NCBI RefSeq assembly: GCF_958298935.1
Contig: NC_084921.1
Span: forward strand, 35,235,501-35,299,500
Direction: 5' to 3'
Origin: Phragmites australis
Lineage: Eukaryota > Streptophyta > Magnoliopsida > Poales > Poaceae
Length of the DNA: 64,000 nucleotides
Shown here one piece after another: positions 1 through 13,327 of this stretch. Position 1 is the first letter of the stretch. The number at the start of each line of letters is the position of its first letter. The notes beneath the pieces were generated by a model. It was given only the letters and a program-made list of their open reading frames with translations, did not search any database and was not told the origin of the DNA. The translations under genes and the position numbers were made by a program.

Positions 1-1699
1 AGGGTTCTGCAGCCAGCGAGCACGTACTGATACTAGTGGTGGAGTATTTCAATGGAGTACTTCAATTCCGTAGCGACGCGAGTTCGCTCGGAAAACGAAA
101 TATGAGTGCGTGTTCCAATGCTCGTGCCTCGTCGCGAGGCATGGTCCTCCACGCTAGGAGTAGTAGTCACTTCTAGGTGGGTGTGTGTTAGATCTATCCG
201 TCGCTTTGGTTGCAAATTTGGAATAGCACTACTTGTGCCATTTTAATCACGCAAGCCAGACTGATCGGGTCCAGACCAAGAGTCCAGACATGCTGTATCA
301 TATATAGGCGAGAACGACCTAGCTAGCTAGCTGGGCCGGAGGCGTGGCTGAGTGCGTGCTAGAGTAGGGGAGCATCCTACTCTCTAGCCCGATTGCTGTA
401 TATCAAACGTTGGTTAGAAAGCTACATAATGGTTCGATACGTTCGATGCTCCTGTTGTTTAAGCACACGTATACAATGTACACAGTAGTGGTCTAGATGA
501 TAGGAAGAAATGGTAATGAGCTAGCTACTAATACTACATACAAACCAATCTGTGTGCTGCTCCGATATATTTTCACGACAACCCTCACAAAAAATTGCGT
601 ACTCCAAACAGATCCTAGGGCTTCACCCAAGTCAATCGTGAGGAGTTAGTTGTAGAGTGGAAGGTGCTCAGACGGGAGTAATGGAACACAGCCAGTGGTG
701 CACGCAGAAAGGAGCGAATAGGTGTTCCAGTTTCAGGCTTCCAGCACGGAGAGCTAGCCTTAAGCTTTATTTGTTGCGGGGTTCTAGGTGCACAGCATGC
801 AGCACTGAGCCACAGGCAGGCATCAATGGCATCCTTGCTCGGTTGGTCGAGCAGTGAGAGAGCATTCGATCGATGGACGGGAACAAGTCAACTCGGAGTT
901 GATCGAGTTCAAAATGATCGGCTCAGCTCTCGTACTATACTTTTATGCGAGAGGAGGTCACCTACAAGCAACTACAGTCTACAGTTGTCACGAGTCAGGG
1001 CTCTAATGGGGACATTTATTGCCAAGCCTGGTGACAACCTTGCTACTCTGATCGGGACGAGGATTCGCTGCGTGCATGAGCTCGTAGGCCATCGGATCAA
1101 GATTCCAAGATCTATATCAAAGCACTGTGCAACACATCATGAAGCAAATCTGAGTGATCGAGTTGCCCTCCTCATTTCCGCTGCACAAACACCCGCACAC
1201 ACACGCACAAAAGAAACTGCACTGGGATTGTGATAGAAGTTGGGCGATGGTCCAAAAGGCTTCCCCGGCGCCCTAGAGCGGGCAAGCATGTAGAGGAATG
1301 CGGCGTGCATGGCATGCAGCAGGATCATCGGAAGAGACAAGCTTCAGCCGCGCGCGAGCATGCAACGCGAAGCTCTCAATCGATCGGCCAAGGCCCCCAC
1401 AGCTAGGTGCGGTAGCGCGTACGCTGGGCGAAGCTAGGAGTAGCGCCGTGCACGACCACACCTTGGCAACAAGTTCCCCGGGTCTCTAGCATGCCGCCGC
1501 ATGCGGCAGCAGTGGTGGCGCCAGTTCGTGCGTGCCCCCCTTCGATCGTCTGTTCGCTCAATCATTGATGATGATGCTCTGCTGCCGGCCCACTGCGCCG
1601 CGGGCCCCGGACGCGCGCAAGTGGACTGATCGTGGTCCACCTGGTTCGATCAGCACTCAATACAGAGTACGCTCCCTCTTGCCTCGGGGTAAGTACTGC
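1..1699. other. Unassigned intergenic sequence
   Basis: No open reading frame in this stretch resembles a protein I recognise. The short frames on both strands have no domain-like composition or plausible splice structure. Base composition is mixed, with GC-rich patches near 1,240-1,660. I see no LTR end, terminal inverted repeat or RNA gene. Confidence 0.4.
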
Positions 1700-4660
1700 T
1701 GTCAGGACCGGTATATGAAAAGAATGATACCCATCCTATATATTGAGCATGAATCAATCTCAATATATAAAGTTTTCATACATAATAACAAGAATAAAAC
1801 TTGCAGGGGTTCATTTGCATAAAGGTGGATTTTAACAAAACATTTAATAAGACGAAAGTAAATAAATGAGCAGAAACCACCTCAAGAATTAATCCTCTTG
1901 ACTCAATCTACCTCAACCAAAATTGACCACCTCAAAAATGGTTCCTGCAACCATGAATGAACAAATAAACTTATGTATGGCATTTCTCGTTACTCATAAC
2001 CGTGAACACGACTAATTAATCAGTTTTATACTATGCAGAGGTTGTATAATTTACTGACAAGACATGCATCCTATTTTGCCGAGTATCCGTTGGCCGACGA
2101 AAAACTCTTACACACTTATAAGGTGTGCGCTAGGAATCCACTGCAAAGGCCTTTACAAAGTCTCTCCCAACAAATATCTATCCGCTAAGATTTCACTATC
2201 GCGTGAATAACACCTCAACAACAGAAGTCTCCCTCTTACACCATACAGGTCCAGAGAAATCACCATTTTGTTCCCTGTTTTAACAACAAGTCTACAATAT
2301 ACTGGAAGAAAAATAATTAGTTGGCCAGGCATGTCCCATACCAGGCTTGTCGTTGTACTGTAAAGTTCGATTCAATCGCACCATGAACTGGTCCTTAATT
2401 AAATTGAGCAAGACTACCATCCACCTGCACTCGGCAACTGAAACTATCCTCTTCCTTAATTTTCTAGTCCATTTTACTAAAAATATTATCACAAATTTTA
2501 TCTCATGTTGCATAGTACCATTATCAAAATTATTATATCAAATGTCATGATTCAACTCCCAAGCAAAGCTAAGAAATACTACCCTTGATCCTATCAAAAC
2601 CGAGCGACAAGGTAGATATGTAGAAACTAAGTATAGCCAAACATGGGTTTCCTTACAACAACTATAAGCATACAACTTTGCAAAACAAAACATTAAAAAC
2701 TTGGGAGCAAAATGCATCAAGGGCAACTTACCTTCACCCCTTGTGCTCAGCGGGTTCCTCAAACTCTTGGCCTTGAAGTCCTGCAAACTCCTTTTTCTGG
2801 GCATTGGCGTCTAACCACAAAATAAAACAAGACAATAAACATAAGAACCAAGAAAGAGCCAAAAACACACTGAACAACTCGAACTATTATTTTTATATCG
2901 TTTGGTAAATTATTAGCGAAGGAAATAATTAGATTAGAGTTAAAACAGTGGATATGTGACTTGGAAGGATGAAACAAAAGCGTAGGAATTTTCCTGGAAT
3001 TTCTGGAATTTTCTGGTAATTATTTGGATTTTCTAACAATTAGTTGGCATTAAAGAAATACTACAAAGAAAAAATAGATTTTCTAAATTATTTTACTAAA
3101 GAAAAACATATTTCTTAATTTATCATAATCATTTACTATTTTTATAGAATTAAAAAACATTATAGAAAACTTGTTTAAACATTAACATAATTATTTTAGA
3201 TTTTCTAAAAATATTTTCATAGTTAAAACATTTATTTTGCATTATTTATATTATTTAACAATTAAAAAGAATTAAAAGAACTAAATTGATTAAATCTATT
3301 TATTTTATTAATCGAAAACATATAGAATGGATTAACATAAATAATAAAGATTTTTCCAAAATGTTCTTATTAAGAAAACCCTAATTTTCAGAATTCTGAA
3401 TGTCATGATTTATTTTTCTAAAGGAAAACTAATTTATTGTGCATGCTTATGTCAGTCTGCTAACGAGGCTCTGGGTTGTTGACTATGCCGCCATGTAGGA
3501 CTGGCGAGTGACATGGCGGCACATGTGGCTGAGCTGAGTCAGACAAGGCTATTAAAATCTCGGATGTTTATTGGCGATCCGACTGATGAAATCTAACGAA
3601 GACGAAGGGGTACGGGGCTTCTAATCCTAACCGCATACGCGAGATCAGACAGCTAAGGGTGCACTTATCTACGATTTGGTAACGAGTGGCGAGGCTGCAC
3701 TGTAGCGCGAGCTGGGGTGGTCACCGAAGTTGGGCTCCAATGCTCGGACTGCGGCGACGAGCGGTGGAAGAGGGTCTTCAAGCGACGACGATCTTGTTTG
3801 AGGGGCATGCAGACATCGGGGAGGTCATCGACGGCTTGGTGACGGCGAAGCACAATGATAAAAGCTCAGGCTTGGCTGGAGGGCTCTCGTACGGTGCTCG
3901 CGCTCTGGAGATCAAGGGGAACGACTATTGATGCTCGTGGGATGCTAAGGGGAGGTCTTGGGGGGGGGGTATTTATAGCTTGGGGCATGCGATTTCAAAT
4001 CGGACTAGGGTTTGGTGCTGGCACCGATTTTGCGATGGTTTCCCTATTTTCAAGCTCAATCACGATGCACAATTGATCCTCTTCCCTTCCTCTTGCTCGA
4101 GCCTTTCATATTTGCGGTCGCACGGTGATCTCCTCCCTTACCTCGGTGCGAGATCGACACGGGGCTGGATTTGCTACAGAGAGAAGGGAAAAAGGAAGGT
4201 AGCGAGAAGAGGGAGGCGAAGTTGACATGTGGGGCCGGCGCGGGTGCGTGAGAGAGAGGGAGAGTGGGAGCTCGGTGTGGTGCACGCATGGGTCAGGGCG
4301 CAGCTTCGTCCCAAAGAAAGGGTGCGCGCGAGTGAGAGTGGGGACGTGCCAGAGGGCGTGAAGGGAAAGCGGGCCGGTGTCTCGGCTTGTTGCACGTGAG
4401 CGTGGGAGAGGAGTGGGTTGGCGATGCAACTAGGCTGGAAGGAGAGGGAGGGAGGCCGGACTGGGGAATCGAGTCGGCCTGCAGATAGAGATGGTCCTGT
4501 TGAGTTTTCTTTTCCTTTTTATTTATTTTCTTTTCTCTTTTCCAAACATTTTTCTATCATTTTCTTATGCAATTTCTGTATTCATTTTAATTTCTGTTTG
4601 ATTTTTGAAAAAGGGCATCAGGAACGATAAATTTTTAGGTAGCAAATTTGGGGTGTTACA
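1700..4660 (-). mobile_element. Large solo LTR (Gypsy-type), minus strand
   Basis: Read on the minus strand the block starts TGTAACACCCC at 4660 and ends GGTCCTGACA at 1700. These are the TG...CA ends typical of multi-kilobase Gypsy LTRs in grasses. A TATA-like TATAAAT lies on the minus strand near 3,975, just upstream of a GC-rich leader (about 3,650-4,450), as expected for the U3/R region. No gag or pol lies on either side, so this is probably a solo LTR. The flanking pentamers (ACTGC and CGTGC) match only partly, so the target-site duplication is not proven. The overall plan matches the LTR-like blocks at 32.7-36.0 kb and 38.9-41.8 kb. Confidence 0.5.
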
Positions 4661-6016
4661 CGTGCCTGCCTACGGCTATGGATGCATAGCATAGGCTGGT
4701 CCATGGATCCTGTTAGACAGCAACGGCATACCCCGTCGCCTCGTGTAATTCGTCGTAATGCGCGGGTGGTCGCCCGTTGCCCTGTTCGTCGTTTGTCTCG
4801 AGGTGTTGGAATGTACTACTAGAGCCGGGAGCGGATCCAAGACAAATTTAAAGGCCTGAGGAAGCCTGCGTCTGACACCCTGAGATTTTATCCGTCATTG
4901 GCTTTTGTAACTAGTGGATGGGAGCGATCGTGGAGAGCCTACAAATAGAAACCTTTTTTTTAAGATAGTGAAAGAACAATCCAGCCTCAACATCACAGCC
5001 CACGGATTGAACGGCATGGTGCAGAAAGTGACAGTGGCCTTGTGAACAATATCTAGTTGAAACTAAAATTTCGTACACACGTGGCTTAGAGATGAATCAA
5101 GAATTGACCGTTATCGAACTCACCAAACATGCGGCTAATAGCCGCGTGCCGGTAGACCTTGAACTGGTGTTGCTCTTGCATGTACCCCTGTGGTAGGCCA
5201 TCATCAATCATGTCTACTTTCCTCAGATAAAAGTTGAGATGGATTGGAATACCCTAAAGCATATGTCTCCAGTCGGCTGGTGTTTCTAGTGTTGGTAACA
5301 GTTCTATCTCAAGCATGCATTTCTAGTCAAGCGCGGTTGATAGTAGCGTCAAGACAAACTGTGGTGCAAGTTGAGCTGTTCTCGAAGAAACCAAAGACAC
5401 TCGAGCGGTTGCGTGTTAGTTCTCGAAAAATGTAGAGGTATTGTGGTCAGCCACAAGTGGAAAGTTTTAGAGATTCTTATTATCTTTAACTCTATTCTTC
5501 TAATTGAGACAGCTCTAAGGTCCTGTTTGTCGCCGCATCTGTGACAACTTGTAAAAAGAAAAGCTGAAGCACTGCTAAATACTCCAAGCTAAAGATTTTA
5601 AGCAGAATTTTGCAGCAACTTAGGAGTAAGCAGAAGTTTATAGAGAAGCAGAAATTGTATTTCACCAGCATTTCTCTACAAGCTAAATTCGGCACACGCA
5701 GAAAGCGGGGTCAAACAGAGACCAAGTTTTAAGGAATTTTCGATAGCCTCCCTCACTAGCTACCCACTAATGTTAGCCTGGTCCATGATTCCCCAAATAT
5801 TTCTCAAACTCGCCATTTCTTTTTAACACTTTGGAGATGCACTGCAGTTGCTCTTTAGTTTTATCCACCTACAAAAACTTAGCACAGAGTACTCCACTGC
5901 ATATGAAGTTATTACTCCCAAAAAAGGACAAATTTTATCCCAAAAGAAGAAGAGTCTACAAACGAGAGTCATGTAAACATTAAAATCGAGATGGACTACA
6001 CATTTCTTTTTGACCA
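4661..6016. other. Unassigned intergenic sequence with one MITE
   Basis: Apart from the MITE-like unit at 5,519-5,723 I see no gene. Short frames at 5,244-5,435 (plus) and 5,823-6,017 (minus) have no recognisable domain. Confidence 0.35.
5519..5723. mobile_element. hAT-type MITE candidate
   Basis: The unit begins GGTCCTGTTTG and ends CAAACAGAGACC, which are near-perfect inverted termini of about 11 bp. It is AT-rich, about 200 bp long and has no ORF. The termini resemble the GGTCCTGTTTG-type ends of many grass hAT MITEs. I could not see a clear 8-bp target duplication. Confidence 0.4.
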
Positions 6017-7037
6017 ATAACGGCGATTAGAGAGGGTGAATAGACATCTTAACCAATTATTTTAAAACAGATGGTATTACAACACACCTCAAAATAAAGA
6101 GCGGAAGCCAAAACTCTAGGAGAAACGAATCAAAACAAAAAAAAACTCAAAAGAAGGTATGGCTCTCATAGATGTATATGAACACTAGGTAACATTGAAA
6201 CTCATCACTTTACTTAACTTTATCAACACGCCGTCTCCATCCACCCTTGTATGCTTTGCTTGATCTCCATATGAACAGTTAGGATCACCCTTGACTCTAC
6301 CCGACCTCCTTGATCGTTCATCACCAAGCACCTCATTTAGCCCTGATCATACCGCCGTTGACCATCAAATTGTATCCATCACCCACATATCATAAGATAA
6401 GCAAACATGCATCTCCAACACCATTATAGATTAGTCAACTTCAAAATTCTTTGTTGAAGAAATCATCCCGGATAGAACATGAACGTCGGATGATCTGATA
6501 TTGCCAACTCCTCATCACCGAATCATCCGGTGTGTACATCCTCACAGGATAAGCCATTTTGCAACCTCTCTAGAAAAATTAGTCCGTCGTGCATTGTTGC
6601 CCATCACCAGACCATCCGGCGCGTGTATCTCATCATGCACGCCATTTTGTAACCTTTCTGAAAAAAATTAGTCCGTCATGCATTGCTACCCATCATCAGA
6701 CCATCTAGTGTGTGTATCTCATCAGACACGCCATTTTGTAACCTTTCTGGAAAAATTAGTCTAGCGTGGATAGCTTACCATCACCGAACCATCTGGTGTA
6801 CACTTCAAATCTTGCTTCTGCATTGAAATGCTTCGGCGTGTACACTGGCCCATCCGACGTGCAGAACTCCTGAACTCTGGCTCCTGGAATGCTCCGGTAT
6901 GCATAGTGCCTTATCGACGGACCATCTAATGTGTACAAATTCTTTAGTGCTAGATCATCTAGCGAGTACATTTTTCTTAGACTCAAAGAAAAAAACGTCA
7001 ACTCTATTTTTCTCTGCAACTTAGGTTAGTCATGATC
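6017..7037 (-). repeat. Old LTR copy of the SIRE/Maximus-type Copia family
   Basis: The block aligns by eye with the 5' LTR at 60,037-62,062. It shares a GAGAGGGTGAATAG-type start, the segment ending in CCATTATAGATTAG, repeated 'accatccg-gtgtac' units (6,480-6,960), and GGTTAGTCATGATC at 7,023-7,037. After that point the homology stops and different sequence begins. No internal region of this family lies next to it, so it is a solo or truncated LTR. It is more diverged than the 52.6 kb and 61 kb copies. Confidence 0.55.
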
Positions 7038-9332
7038 GGGCTGGCAGGCGGAGCCGGTGGAGGAGGTACACATGAGCGAGGCAAAGACAAGGCATCTGTA
7101 GCCTACAAAGAACCAGATGATAAAAGTTCATTATCTTAATTTTATTGAGTGAAAGTATGACCAATTAAAGAGCGATAATTCGATTGAAATTACCTCTTTG
7201 GTCGAGTCATCGGGCATGATGGTCTCTCGAGTTGGTGATTGTGAGGACGCGCCAGACGTCCCTAAAAAAGCCACCCATGTAGGTTCGTCGTTAGTAGAAT
7301 GACCGAGAGAAAATCGATAACTCGAGAAGAGTTACCTTTTCAGCTGAGTCGTCGAGTGTGACGGTTGCTCGAGGAGGTGATTGAGGGGGTACACTCACCG
7401 TCCCCTAACCAAAGGTCACCCATCCGAACCGAACGCATTCAAGTATCCACTTAATAATTTGAAAGGAAAATTAATAAGGAGGCAATGGGAATTTCGATTT
7501 CAGTACACGTGGGCTCCTTTGCTTGTGCTTGAGAGGGTTCGGGTCATGCAGCTAGTGAGAAGATGAGGACGATCTTTTCGGTTGAAGAGACCCCTCGACC
7601 TCCTCATTGGCTGATATTTTCCCCTTGTCGACAGTGTCAGCAGAAGAAGTGGCATCGAGATCAAAGACCTCGCTCGAAAGGATGTGCTCTTGGCGGAAGA
7701 CTGGAGCCTGCAGCCATATAGACAGGTCAGATCAAATAGACAATGACCGGTCATGCTTTTCCATTAAGAAAATCCTTACATCTGGTCGAAGATTCGTAAA
7801 GGAGTAAGGCAAAATGCCACATTCCGGTGCTTCGGTAGAGAAGAGCTTATTTAACCAAGCAGTGGCATCTTGTGCAAGCAGGGCTGAAAAAGAGAAGAAA
7901 GGTAATTCGACAAAGCTCGAAAGTCATGGAAAAAAAAGGCAAAGTGCTAACTAAGCCTTACATCCGGCCGCATTCCTGGAGGCATCCTCATCTCCACTGT
8001 ATTCCCAAGCCAAGCGTGTTCGCGCCTTCAAGGGGCTCAACCACTTGCTAATGAAATCTTTGACCACATGCCACCCGGTTAAACCAAACTGCCTTAGCAT
8101 GCCAATTCTGTTGGCGTAATAGGTGTTGTGGTTGAACTCGCGGTGTTCTTGTGTCCAAAACAGACTTTGGAAGGGGGAAAGGCCTCTGTAAACTAAAAGA
8201 GAACCAATTGGGTCGAGATTGGAGATATAAAATCAAAGTTTTTTTCAATCCTTCGACCAGGAGGAGGTTAGGGGAACCAAGATATAGGAATTCTTCATTC
8301 AATTCCTCAATTGGAAACCATACCTCTAACACATTTATTCTCTGTAATCCTCTTCAATTTATAAAAGTATTGGAAAAGATTTAAACTTTGCTCAATGCCG
8401 AGCAAAGCCTCACACAGATGGACAAGAACACTAAGCATGGTGACAGAGTTGGGGTTCAGGTGGTGAAGCTCAATTTGATACCGATCAAGCACATTGAGAA
8501 GAAATTTAGAAGGAGGGATGTTGAATCCACGACGGAAGAACGATTCAAAAACTATAAACTCATGCTTGATTTCGCAGAAAGGGAATCTCTCACCAGATGT
8601 CGTCCTCTATTTAACCAGACTACGTGGTGGCACCACTCCTTCTGCTTCAAGTTCCACCAGCCATGACTCTTGCATCGCCGAGGGTTTCCAGGCCTCAATC
8701 ATGAACCACGCTTCGTCATACTGATCGGGCGAGGCATCGACGACTTCTGCTTCTGGCTGCTTCTCCGGTGAAGAGGGAGCCAAAATCTTTGGAGAAGAAC
8801 TAGGATCCATGGATCTAAATTTCTTTTGACAGTGGTGCGTGCTGGGGCGGAGAAAGCCTAGGAGTTTGTGCAAGAAGACCAGTGACAATAACGAGGAATG
8901 GCCGCTACAAGTTCAGTTCATACGGGTAAATAACCAAAAATTTACTGTCTCTTCAACCACTCCCATCTTTACAACGCTTCAAACGGCGCGAAAAGAGGTA
9001 TGATGACGAAGTGCGAATCTCTTCACGCCCTTCTACCGGCATTAAATGCACATATACCTGTCATTTCAAATTTCGAAAGGTTTTTTTAACTCTACTCAGA
9101 GTCGGGTGTCGATCAGTTGAGTTCTTTAATCTTTTTCTTTGAGTCTCAAGTGTAGTTAGAAGCATGACGCTTGACCCGACTGAGCTTCCACTCGATACTC
9201 GAGGAAGGATCTGTTCATTCTCAATTCTTTCGACTATAAGCTTGATCCACTTTACTCGACCAAGCTTAAACTTGGTGGCACTCGAGTGGGCGCTTATGGA
9301 AACCCCTTCTCTTGGGTAGAGTTAGGGGCTAC
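7038..9332 (+). mobile_element. 3' internal region of a Tat/RIRE2-like Gypsy element
   Basis: This segment lies between the truncated LTR to its left and the Tat-type LTR at 9,333. A polypurine tract (TTAGGGGCTAC) sits directly before the LTR, fixing the element on the plus strand. An antisense ORF of the 'putative gypsy type transposon' family occupies 8,048-8,810. Plant Tat-lineage elements are known to carry an antisense ORF between pol and the 3' LTR, and this arrangement fits. No reverse transcriptase or integrase remains, so the left part of the element is missing. Confidence 0.55.
8048..8810 (-). pseudogene. Antisense ORF of Tat-type Gypsy element ('gypsy type transposon' domain)
   Basis: The reading frame starts at an ATG at 8,808-8,810 (MDPSSSPKIL...). 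An acidic, Ser/Pro-rich N-terminus is followed by a segment with GFNIPPSKFLLNVLDRYQIE, LHHLNPNS and LVHLCEALLGIEQSL. This pattern matches the plant 'putative gypsy type transposon' domain (Pfam Transposase_28), which usually reads like FxxPxSxFxxxxLxxYxLxxHHLxPN. One in-frame TAG occurs near 8,607. The frame continues to about 8,307 and then shifts to another phase for the last ~95 codons (8,332-8,048). The molecular function of this family is unknown. The ORF runs opposite to its host element, as in intact Tat elements. Confidence 0.5.
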
Positions 9333-9888
9333 TGTCGAATATCTAACTATAGAGTATATACACATAAGGAGTATACTATATACAAACATGGTATGTACAA
9401 CACATATTAGGCAGTTCCAGATATCATAGAACCGAATCAGCAGTACCTGATGCATCCAGAATTAAGGAAGTACATACTAGGAAGATCTAGATTGGTTACC
9501 CAACTCGGAACGATTAGTATCCAAAATAGATCTATCTATTTGGACGTCAAGTAAGATAACTCCCTATCAACTATGGTTGGATAGGAGTCGGTACATCATC
9601 TCTATATAAGGCGGAGAGACTGGGGAGAGAAAAAAAGGGATGCAAGCATCAAGACCCTAGCAGAGTAGATACTCGATAACTTTAGCCCTAGGTTAGATTA
9701 AATCCGATCTACTCCTTGTAATAGTTTTAGCCACATCGCTCGTACTCGAGATCATCAATATACAACAGCAACACCCCCACCGAACGTAGGGTATTACTTC
9801 AATCGAAGACCCGAACTTGTATACATCATGTATCTCATTTCGTGATCAATCCTTGCACTCGAAGTTACCCAGTCAATTTACAGATACA
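9333..9888 (+). repeat. 3' LTR of Tat/RIRE2-like Gypsy element
   Basis: The LTR begins TGTCGAATATC immediately after a polypurine tract and ends GATACA. It contains a TATA box (TATATAA, 9,603-9,609) and a downstream GTAGGGTATTAC motif, both characteristic of Tat-lineage LTRs. The length is about 556 bp. The 5' LTR is absent from the window, so target-site duplication cannot be tested. Confidence 0.55.
9603..9609 (+). promoter_or_regulatory. TATA box of the Tat-type LTR
   Basis: TATATAA lies inside the LTR about 270 bp from its start, followed by GGCGGAGAGAC. This is the usual place for the U3 core promoter. Confidence 0.45.
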
Positions 9889-10411
9889 TTATTGGAAACT
9901 AATCTTGACACCGGATACACAAAAAACCAAGAACATTTTTAGAGTACTTGCAGTATAGTGATAGAATAGAAGTCCAGACCAATTCGGCGCTGCCTCCTCC
10001 AACGAGCCCAACCCAACTTGACGCCACCTCGCAAAGGATATTTGGATATTTGTCATATTTGAGAAACCAAAAGCACTAGTGCTTTTATTTGAACAATTTG
10101 TATTGTATTTTGTTTAGTTTCAGCCTTATTTTTATTGAACTTGTGATATAATGCATATGACATATGTTGTACTAGAATGAGCACATCCATTCAAATTGTC
10201 CTAGATTCGCCACGGTCTCATACTAAGTACGCCCATGGAGTATGAGATAGAAGCCACTCCTGATCCCTGGTTGTGGAATGGTAGCCATTATACTTGCCAA
10301 AAAGAAAAGGAAAGAAGAAAAGGCCGTTGATTAGATCGCTCAAGAACTGTGTAAAAGACTTGCCAAGAACGGCATTTTGCTTCTTCCCTGACAAGGAAGT
10401 GGCGATTACTA

Positions 10412-10630
10412 CCTCCATTTGCTTTTACTTGTCACCATTTTTATTATAGCAAATTTGATTATCCGTTTTTTAAAAAGATTTATAGGTATTTGAAAATATA
10501 CCATATTACTAAAATTTGTTTCATGATAAATCTAATAATATAAAAGTTTTAAGTATCTATAATTTTTTTTAAAATCGGACAGTCAAACTTGCTACAGTAA
10601 TCTATGATGAAAAGTAATTGCAAACGAATG
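10412..10630. mobile_element. Stowaway-like foldback MITE
   Basis: The unit is flanked by TA dinucleotides (10,410-10,411 and 10,631-10,632). Its left half can pair with its right half almost throughout: CTCCATTTGCTTTTACTTG at the left is complementary in pattern to the CAAACGAATG right end, and ATAGCAAATTTGAT pairs with CAAACTTGCTAC. It is AT-rich with no ORF. This is the layout of Tc1/mariner-derived Stowaway MITEs in grasses. Confidence 0.5.
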
Positions 10631-12480
10631 TAAGTATTAAAGAGCGAGAAAAGATAAATCATAGCCATCATCATCTCTATCATTCATGGTTCGCCGGGAC
10701 GGGACGGACGACAGCCGGCCGTACGGATCGGGCGCACCCAAGCTAGCCAGCGCGATGGCCGGATCGAGCCGCAGGGGGGAAGGCGAGGCGTCAGCCGCAC
10801 GTCAGCAGTTAAGCTCCTTATGTTGATACTTTTACTAGGATCGTCTTTCTATCCTTTTATCAGACTTGTAATTGTTGTTTGTCTGCTTGCACTTCTATGT
10901 TTTCGTTCTATCCTTTCTGTGAATGATGTAAACTTTAATCGGTACTGTGATTCAGTTACTTAGTAATGGAAAAGGGTTTCCCTGCGTTTAAAAAAAAGCT
11001 CCACCGGCCGTGCCCCTGCCCGTCTGCCCGCTGGTGCAGCACAGCAGCATGCAAGGAGCTGAGCGCTGCAGCAGGCGTGCAGCTGCGGAGCTAGCGGCGT
11101 GGATGGTGGTGACATCACGCGGCACAGGCCGGGGCGTCGGGTTTGGGCCGAGATCCGTCGGACGTGACGACGTACGCCCCAGGATATTCTCTTCGTCCCC
11201 CTCGCCACGAGCATTTCCCGGCGAGGAATGCGTGAGGGGTAGGCCTTGATGGGATCGGGCAGGCGTCGTCCCGCGTCCCCGGCTCACCCCACTCCGGCCA
11301 TTCAATTGCATGCGTCGCGCTCTGCGTGCCAACAACCTCGCAAAACGGAAGGAGCGACACGGTGGATGCAGTCCCGAATCTCGTTCTTGATGCCTTCCTT
11401 GAATCTGTAGTTATACTCTATGCTACCGAACACTTCTCGGGGACCGCTCCATTGGTAAAACCAGGCTTCGTATAGTATGTTCTTGGAGCCCACGGATCAA
11501 GCTTCAGAGCTCTTTGAGAGCTGCGAGAAAAACCTCGAAGAACTACTGCGAAGCTCAATTTAGGCGCTCGCTGAACTTTTTGAAAGGGATCAAATTTCAA
11601 AAAAAAAATTACGGTAGGTTAAAGTTTCCAATGGGCATCGCGATCCTCGGAATGGTTCACAGTACGTGTCGATTTGACGTAGCAGGCTGCAGCTAACAGT
11701 ACGGGACGTGAGGGCATGGCAGCTATGTCCGAGCTTATGATGGCCCCATGATAAGCTCGATCGATGGATCCTCTCATCAAAATCAGAGTGACGGAAAGAA
11801 CGCTGCCGTAGCCAGGATGCATGCACGGCACGCGATCGAGCGCAAAAGAGCTTCCGAGATATTCCTTTCGGAGAATTTTTTATAAAGAGATTTTCGTTTT
11901 CTTAAACGTTTTAATAATTTTTTTATAGTTTTCGTCACGAAAAAAATTTTAAAGTTATTTTTTTTAACGGAATTCTCTTCTTTTTCCTTGTTATTTCATT
12001 TGGAAAAAAGTAATTGAAAATAAAAAAATAAAAAAATAAGAACTGACAGTGAAATTAGACAGAAACAAAATAAAAGGAATATAATTAAAATACTAATGTA
12101 GCGTGTGCACCTCGAGTTGTCCGAGCCAGCGATGGTCATTCCCCGCCCGGCGGACCGAGCTGAGGTGTATTTGATTGACACCGATCGTTATATATGCCTA
12201 CGAGAGGCACTGGCGTACTACGAGGTAGTACGTGATCCTGTCAGGGCTGCAATATACTATTTTGTACAGGCGCCGATGACATCACGCATGCATGCTGTAC
12301 AGTTGCGATGATCTCATGTGTTGATGGTACGTGCGTGACAACGCTGCACCGCTGCAGCTCTATTCAATACATGCGTGTGCTTGTGCAGTGCGCACTGGGG
12401 AAAGCAGATGGACAGGAGCTGTGTTGATGCTGCAACGCGAAGGTACCAGTCTTTTCCATTTGTATACGTGTGTACAAGTA

Positions 12481-12715
12481 CTCATTTTTTCTATCTCTAT
12501 TTTTATATATTTATCATTAATAATTTATTATAGCAATTGTGACCGTATATTTTTTTTTAAATCAAATATTTAAAAGTATACTGTACTAATAAAGTACATT
12601 TCACGCGAATCTAATGATATAAAAATTTTTAGATATGTATAAATTTTTCGTAAAAAACATAATATCAAAATTACTACAGTAAATCATTAGTGATAAATAA
12701 ATAAAAACAGAATAG
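12481..12715. mobile_element. Second Stowaway-like foldback MITE
   Basis: This is an AT-rich unit preceded by TA at 12,479-12,480, with imperfect long inverted halves. TTATTATAGCAATTGTGACC near the left pairs in pattern with ATCAAAATTACTACAG near the right. It resembles the 10,412-10,630 unit in internal sequence, so the two probably belong to one family. The right boundary is approximate. Confidence 0.35.
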
Positions 12716-13327
12716 CGAAGGATCTTTTTTGGGCGGTGATAGAAAATCCTAATAAATTAATAAAAAAAATTCCTACAACGGATATTCGTTAGATTCTTCG
12801 ACAGCAAATATTTTAGCTCATTCTTCCATGCATTAAAAAAATCTCATTCTTTCATTCCGAGCCATTTTATTTCCAACTTGGCCTAGTGAGAACCCAGGGG
12901 CCAGGGGCAACCTCACAAAATGGATTTTGTACAATAATTGAATTATTATAAACTCGCAACAGATGCAAAAAAGATAGCTCAAAATGAAATCCATGCATTC
13001 AACAGTAGCACAAGAAAATGAAAATCCTTAATTGCCATAACGACTATTGGAGCAAACATGAGTAGTTTCTTGAAAATCTAATTACTCACCCATGCATCAC
13101 GTTGATGGGGTCCATGAAATTTTTTGACTGCTTTGCAGGGAAGCAGCTTATTGGGACGATGAAATAGTACACAACAAACTTAACAAGAGTGTAACACCTT
13201 GATAACCAACTAGCTAGTATAGTCCCTTCCTATCCATACCATGAATATGCTCTGATGTGACTGCACTCGACTAAAAATAAACCAGGTAACAAGTAGAAGC
13301 TCATTTGTTGAGTTTGTTCACTCCTTG

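Noticed and set aside
657..1233. Overlapping plus-strand ORFs near the left edge
   Set aside because: No domain, promoter or splice structure could be seen; lengths are compatible with chance.
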